This document shows, one piece after another, positions 63,238 to 64,000 of a DNA stretch of 64,000 bases. Position 1 is the stretch's first letter, and each line of letters begins with the position of its first letter. The notes beneath the pieces are model-generated. The model saw only the letters and a list, made by a program, of their open reading frames with translations, ran no database searches and was not told the DNA's origin. The position numbers and the translations under genes were made by a program. Origin of the DNA: Azospirillum rugosum (GTDB lineage: Bacteria; Pseudomonadota; Alphaproteobacteria; Azospirillales; Azospirillaceae); NCBI RefSeq assembly GCF_017876155.1, contig NZ_JAGINP010000001.1, forward strand, positions 248,001 to 312,000, given 5' to 3'.

Positions 63238-63936
63238 CTACTGTTCAACCGATATGGTGTCACCACCGCGCACCACCAAGCCGCACAGCGCATGGCATGT
63301 GTCGTACCGATGGGTCGGCGGGAAACGGCCGAAACCGCTCCCCTCTCCCGATCCTATTAGCACCGGTACCATTCCCGCGCCATGGGCACATTCCATATCG
63401 ATGTCGGCATCGCCGACAAACCAGACGTCTGGCCCCGGTTCGATGCCTGCCGGTTGCAGCGCCATCCGCACCGGCGCCACGTGCGGTTTATCGTACTCCG
63501 CGTCCTGGGCACCGACCAGACGGCCGAAAAAGCCGGTCCACCCCAGCTTGTCCGCCTCCGCCCGCAGGAAGCGGCCGGTCTTGTTCGACACCACCGCCTG
63601 GTAGATCCCACGCTCTGCAAAGCCGCGCAGCAGCGACTCCGCGCCGGGCAGCGGGCACAGGTGGTCCAGGTGGTGGGCTTCGAAATAGGCGTAGAACTGG
63701 TCGCGCGCCTCGGTCCAGCGCTCCCCGAAGATGCGCGGGAAGCTGTCGCGCATGGACTGCTTGATTCGCTCCCGGGCCTCCGCCTCGCTCCAGGGGGCAT
63801 GGCCGAAGGTGACCAGCGCGTGGTTCAGCGCGGCGCGCACGGTGCCCCAATTGTCGACCAGCGTGTTGTCCCAGTCGTACAGGACCGCGCGCGGCAGGGC
63901 CGGAAGGCTGTCCAGGATGTCCGCCACGCCGCTCAC
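63238..63936 (-). CDS. HAD-family hydrolase (phosphatase)
   Basis: A 232-residue HAD hydrolase. Motif I is DWDNT (LYDWDNTLVDN, nucleophile D21), motif II VVSNKTG, motif III YDKPHVAP and motif IV VGDADIDMECA. It has a small helical cap of phosphoglycolate-phosphatase type. GTG 63936 overlaps the stop of the preceding gene. Substrate unknown. It probably shares a transcript with hfq-hflX or the upstream gene. Confidence 0.9.
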   Translation of the reverse strand: MSGVADILDSLPALPRAVLYDWDNTLVDNWGTVRAALNHALVTFGHAPWSEAEARERIKQSMRDSFPRIFGERWTEARDQFYAYFEAHHLDHLCPLPGAESLLRGFAERGIYQAVVSNKTGRFLRAEADKLGWTGFFGRLVGAQDAEYDKPHVAPVRMALQPAGIEPGPDVWFVGDADIDMECAHGAGMVPVLIGSGEGSGFGRFPPTHRYDTCHALCGLVVRGGDTISVEQ

Positions 63937-64000
63937 GCCGCCGTGCTCCCCTTCGCGTAATCCAGATAGGCCTGGCGCAGCGCCATGGTGACCGCGCCGG
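63933..64000 (-). CDS. C-terminal fragment of an upstream gene (cut by window edge)
   Basis: The last 22 codons (ending TMALRQAYLDYAKGSTAA) before a TGA that overlaps the HAD start codon. A class IV aminotransferase (D-amino-acid aminotransferase-like) C-terminus would fit this pattern and the usual neighbourhood of hfq, but the fragment is too short to identify. Confidence 0.5.
   Translation of the reverse strand, partial: GAVTMALRQAYLDYAKGSTAA

Overview
The window looks like a chromosomal segment of a high-GC alphaproteobacterium, most likely Azospirillum or a close Rhodospirillales relative. This rests on gene content and style: aa3 oxidase genes, a DivK-like regulator, hfq-hflX order, GTTC-N7-GTTC LexA box grammar and GC-rich codon use. 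No rRNA, tRNA, CRISPR array or insertion sequence was seen. Both edges cut genes: a LysR regulator on the left, and the last 22 codons of an unidentified gene on the right.

Layout. 1-8.4 kb: a LysR regulator divergent from wrbA, a glutathionyl-hydroquinone reductase, a minus-strand Hpt/response-regulator pair, a thioredoxin-reductase-like flavoprotein, and coxB-coxA without coxC or assembly genes. 8.6-16.3 kb: cbpA-cbpM chaperone pair divergent from an M48 protease, a SpoIIE-type phosphatase with one altered metal-site position, cytochrome b561 and topoisomerase IB. 16.3-24 kb: a GH13 glucosidase, orphan TRAP and YejA-like binding proteins, a GST, a lone EboA protein, a degenerate receiver and a DivK-like receiver.

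24-38.8 kb is a compact Pel exopolysaccharide operon: a PelX-like epimerase, PelA split into hydrolase and deacetylase proteins, PelB split into TPR and beta-barrel proteins, then PelD (RxxD c-di-GMP site), PelE, PelF, PelG and an unknown exported protein. No PelC is recognisable. The operon ends at a strong hairpin shared with a convergent secreted NlpC/P60-like gene. A LecB-like lectin (45.3 kb) and a PAS-GGDEF diguanylate cyclase (46.7 kb) lie nearby and could belong to the same biofilm physiology.

41.7-45.2 kb is a phage-type recombination module: an XRE/S24 repressor, then a LexA-type box, a YqaJ exonuclease, a SAK3-like annealing protein and two small unknown genes. Next come a LysE exporter, the diguanylate cyclase and tex. 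Between tex and the next operon lie two tandem predicted small RNAs sharing an identical 28-nt segment (5' hairpin plus an anti-Shine-Dalgarno TTTCCTCCC), each ending in its own intrinsic terminator.

50.9-58.2 kb holds a six-gene complex-I-like operon (hyfB, C, E, F, G and I homologues). Its large subunit lacks three of the four Ni-Fe cysteines, so it is better called an energy-converting-hydrogenase-related (Ehr) complex than a hydrogenase. The right end carries mazG, an inositol-monophosphatase-like gene, hflX-hfq and a HAD phosphatase. Hfq would be the natural partner of the predicted sRNAs.
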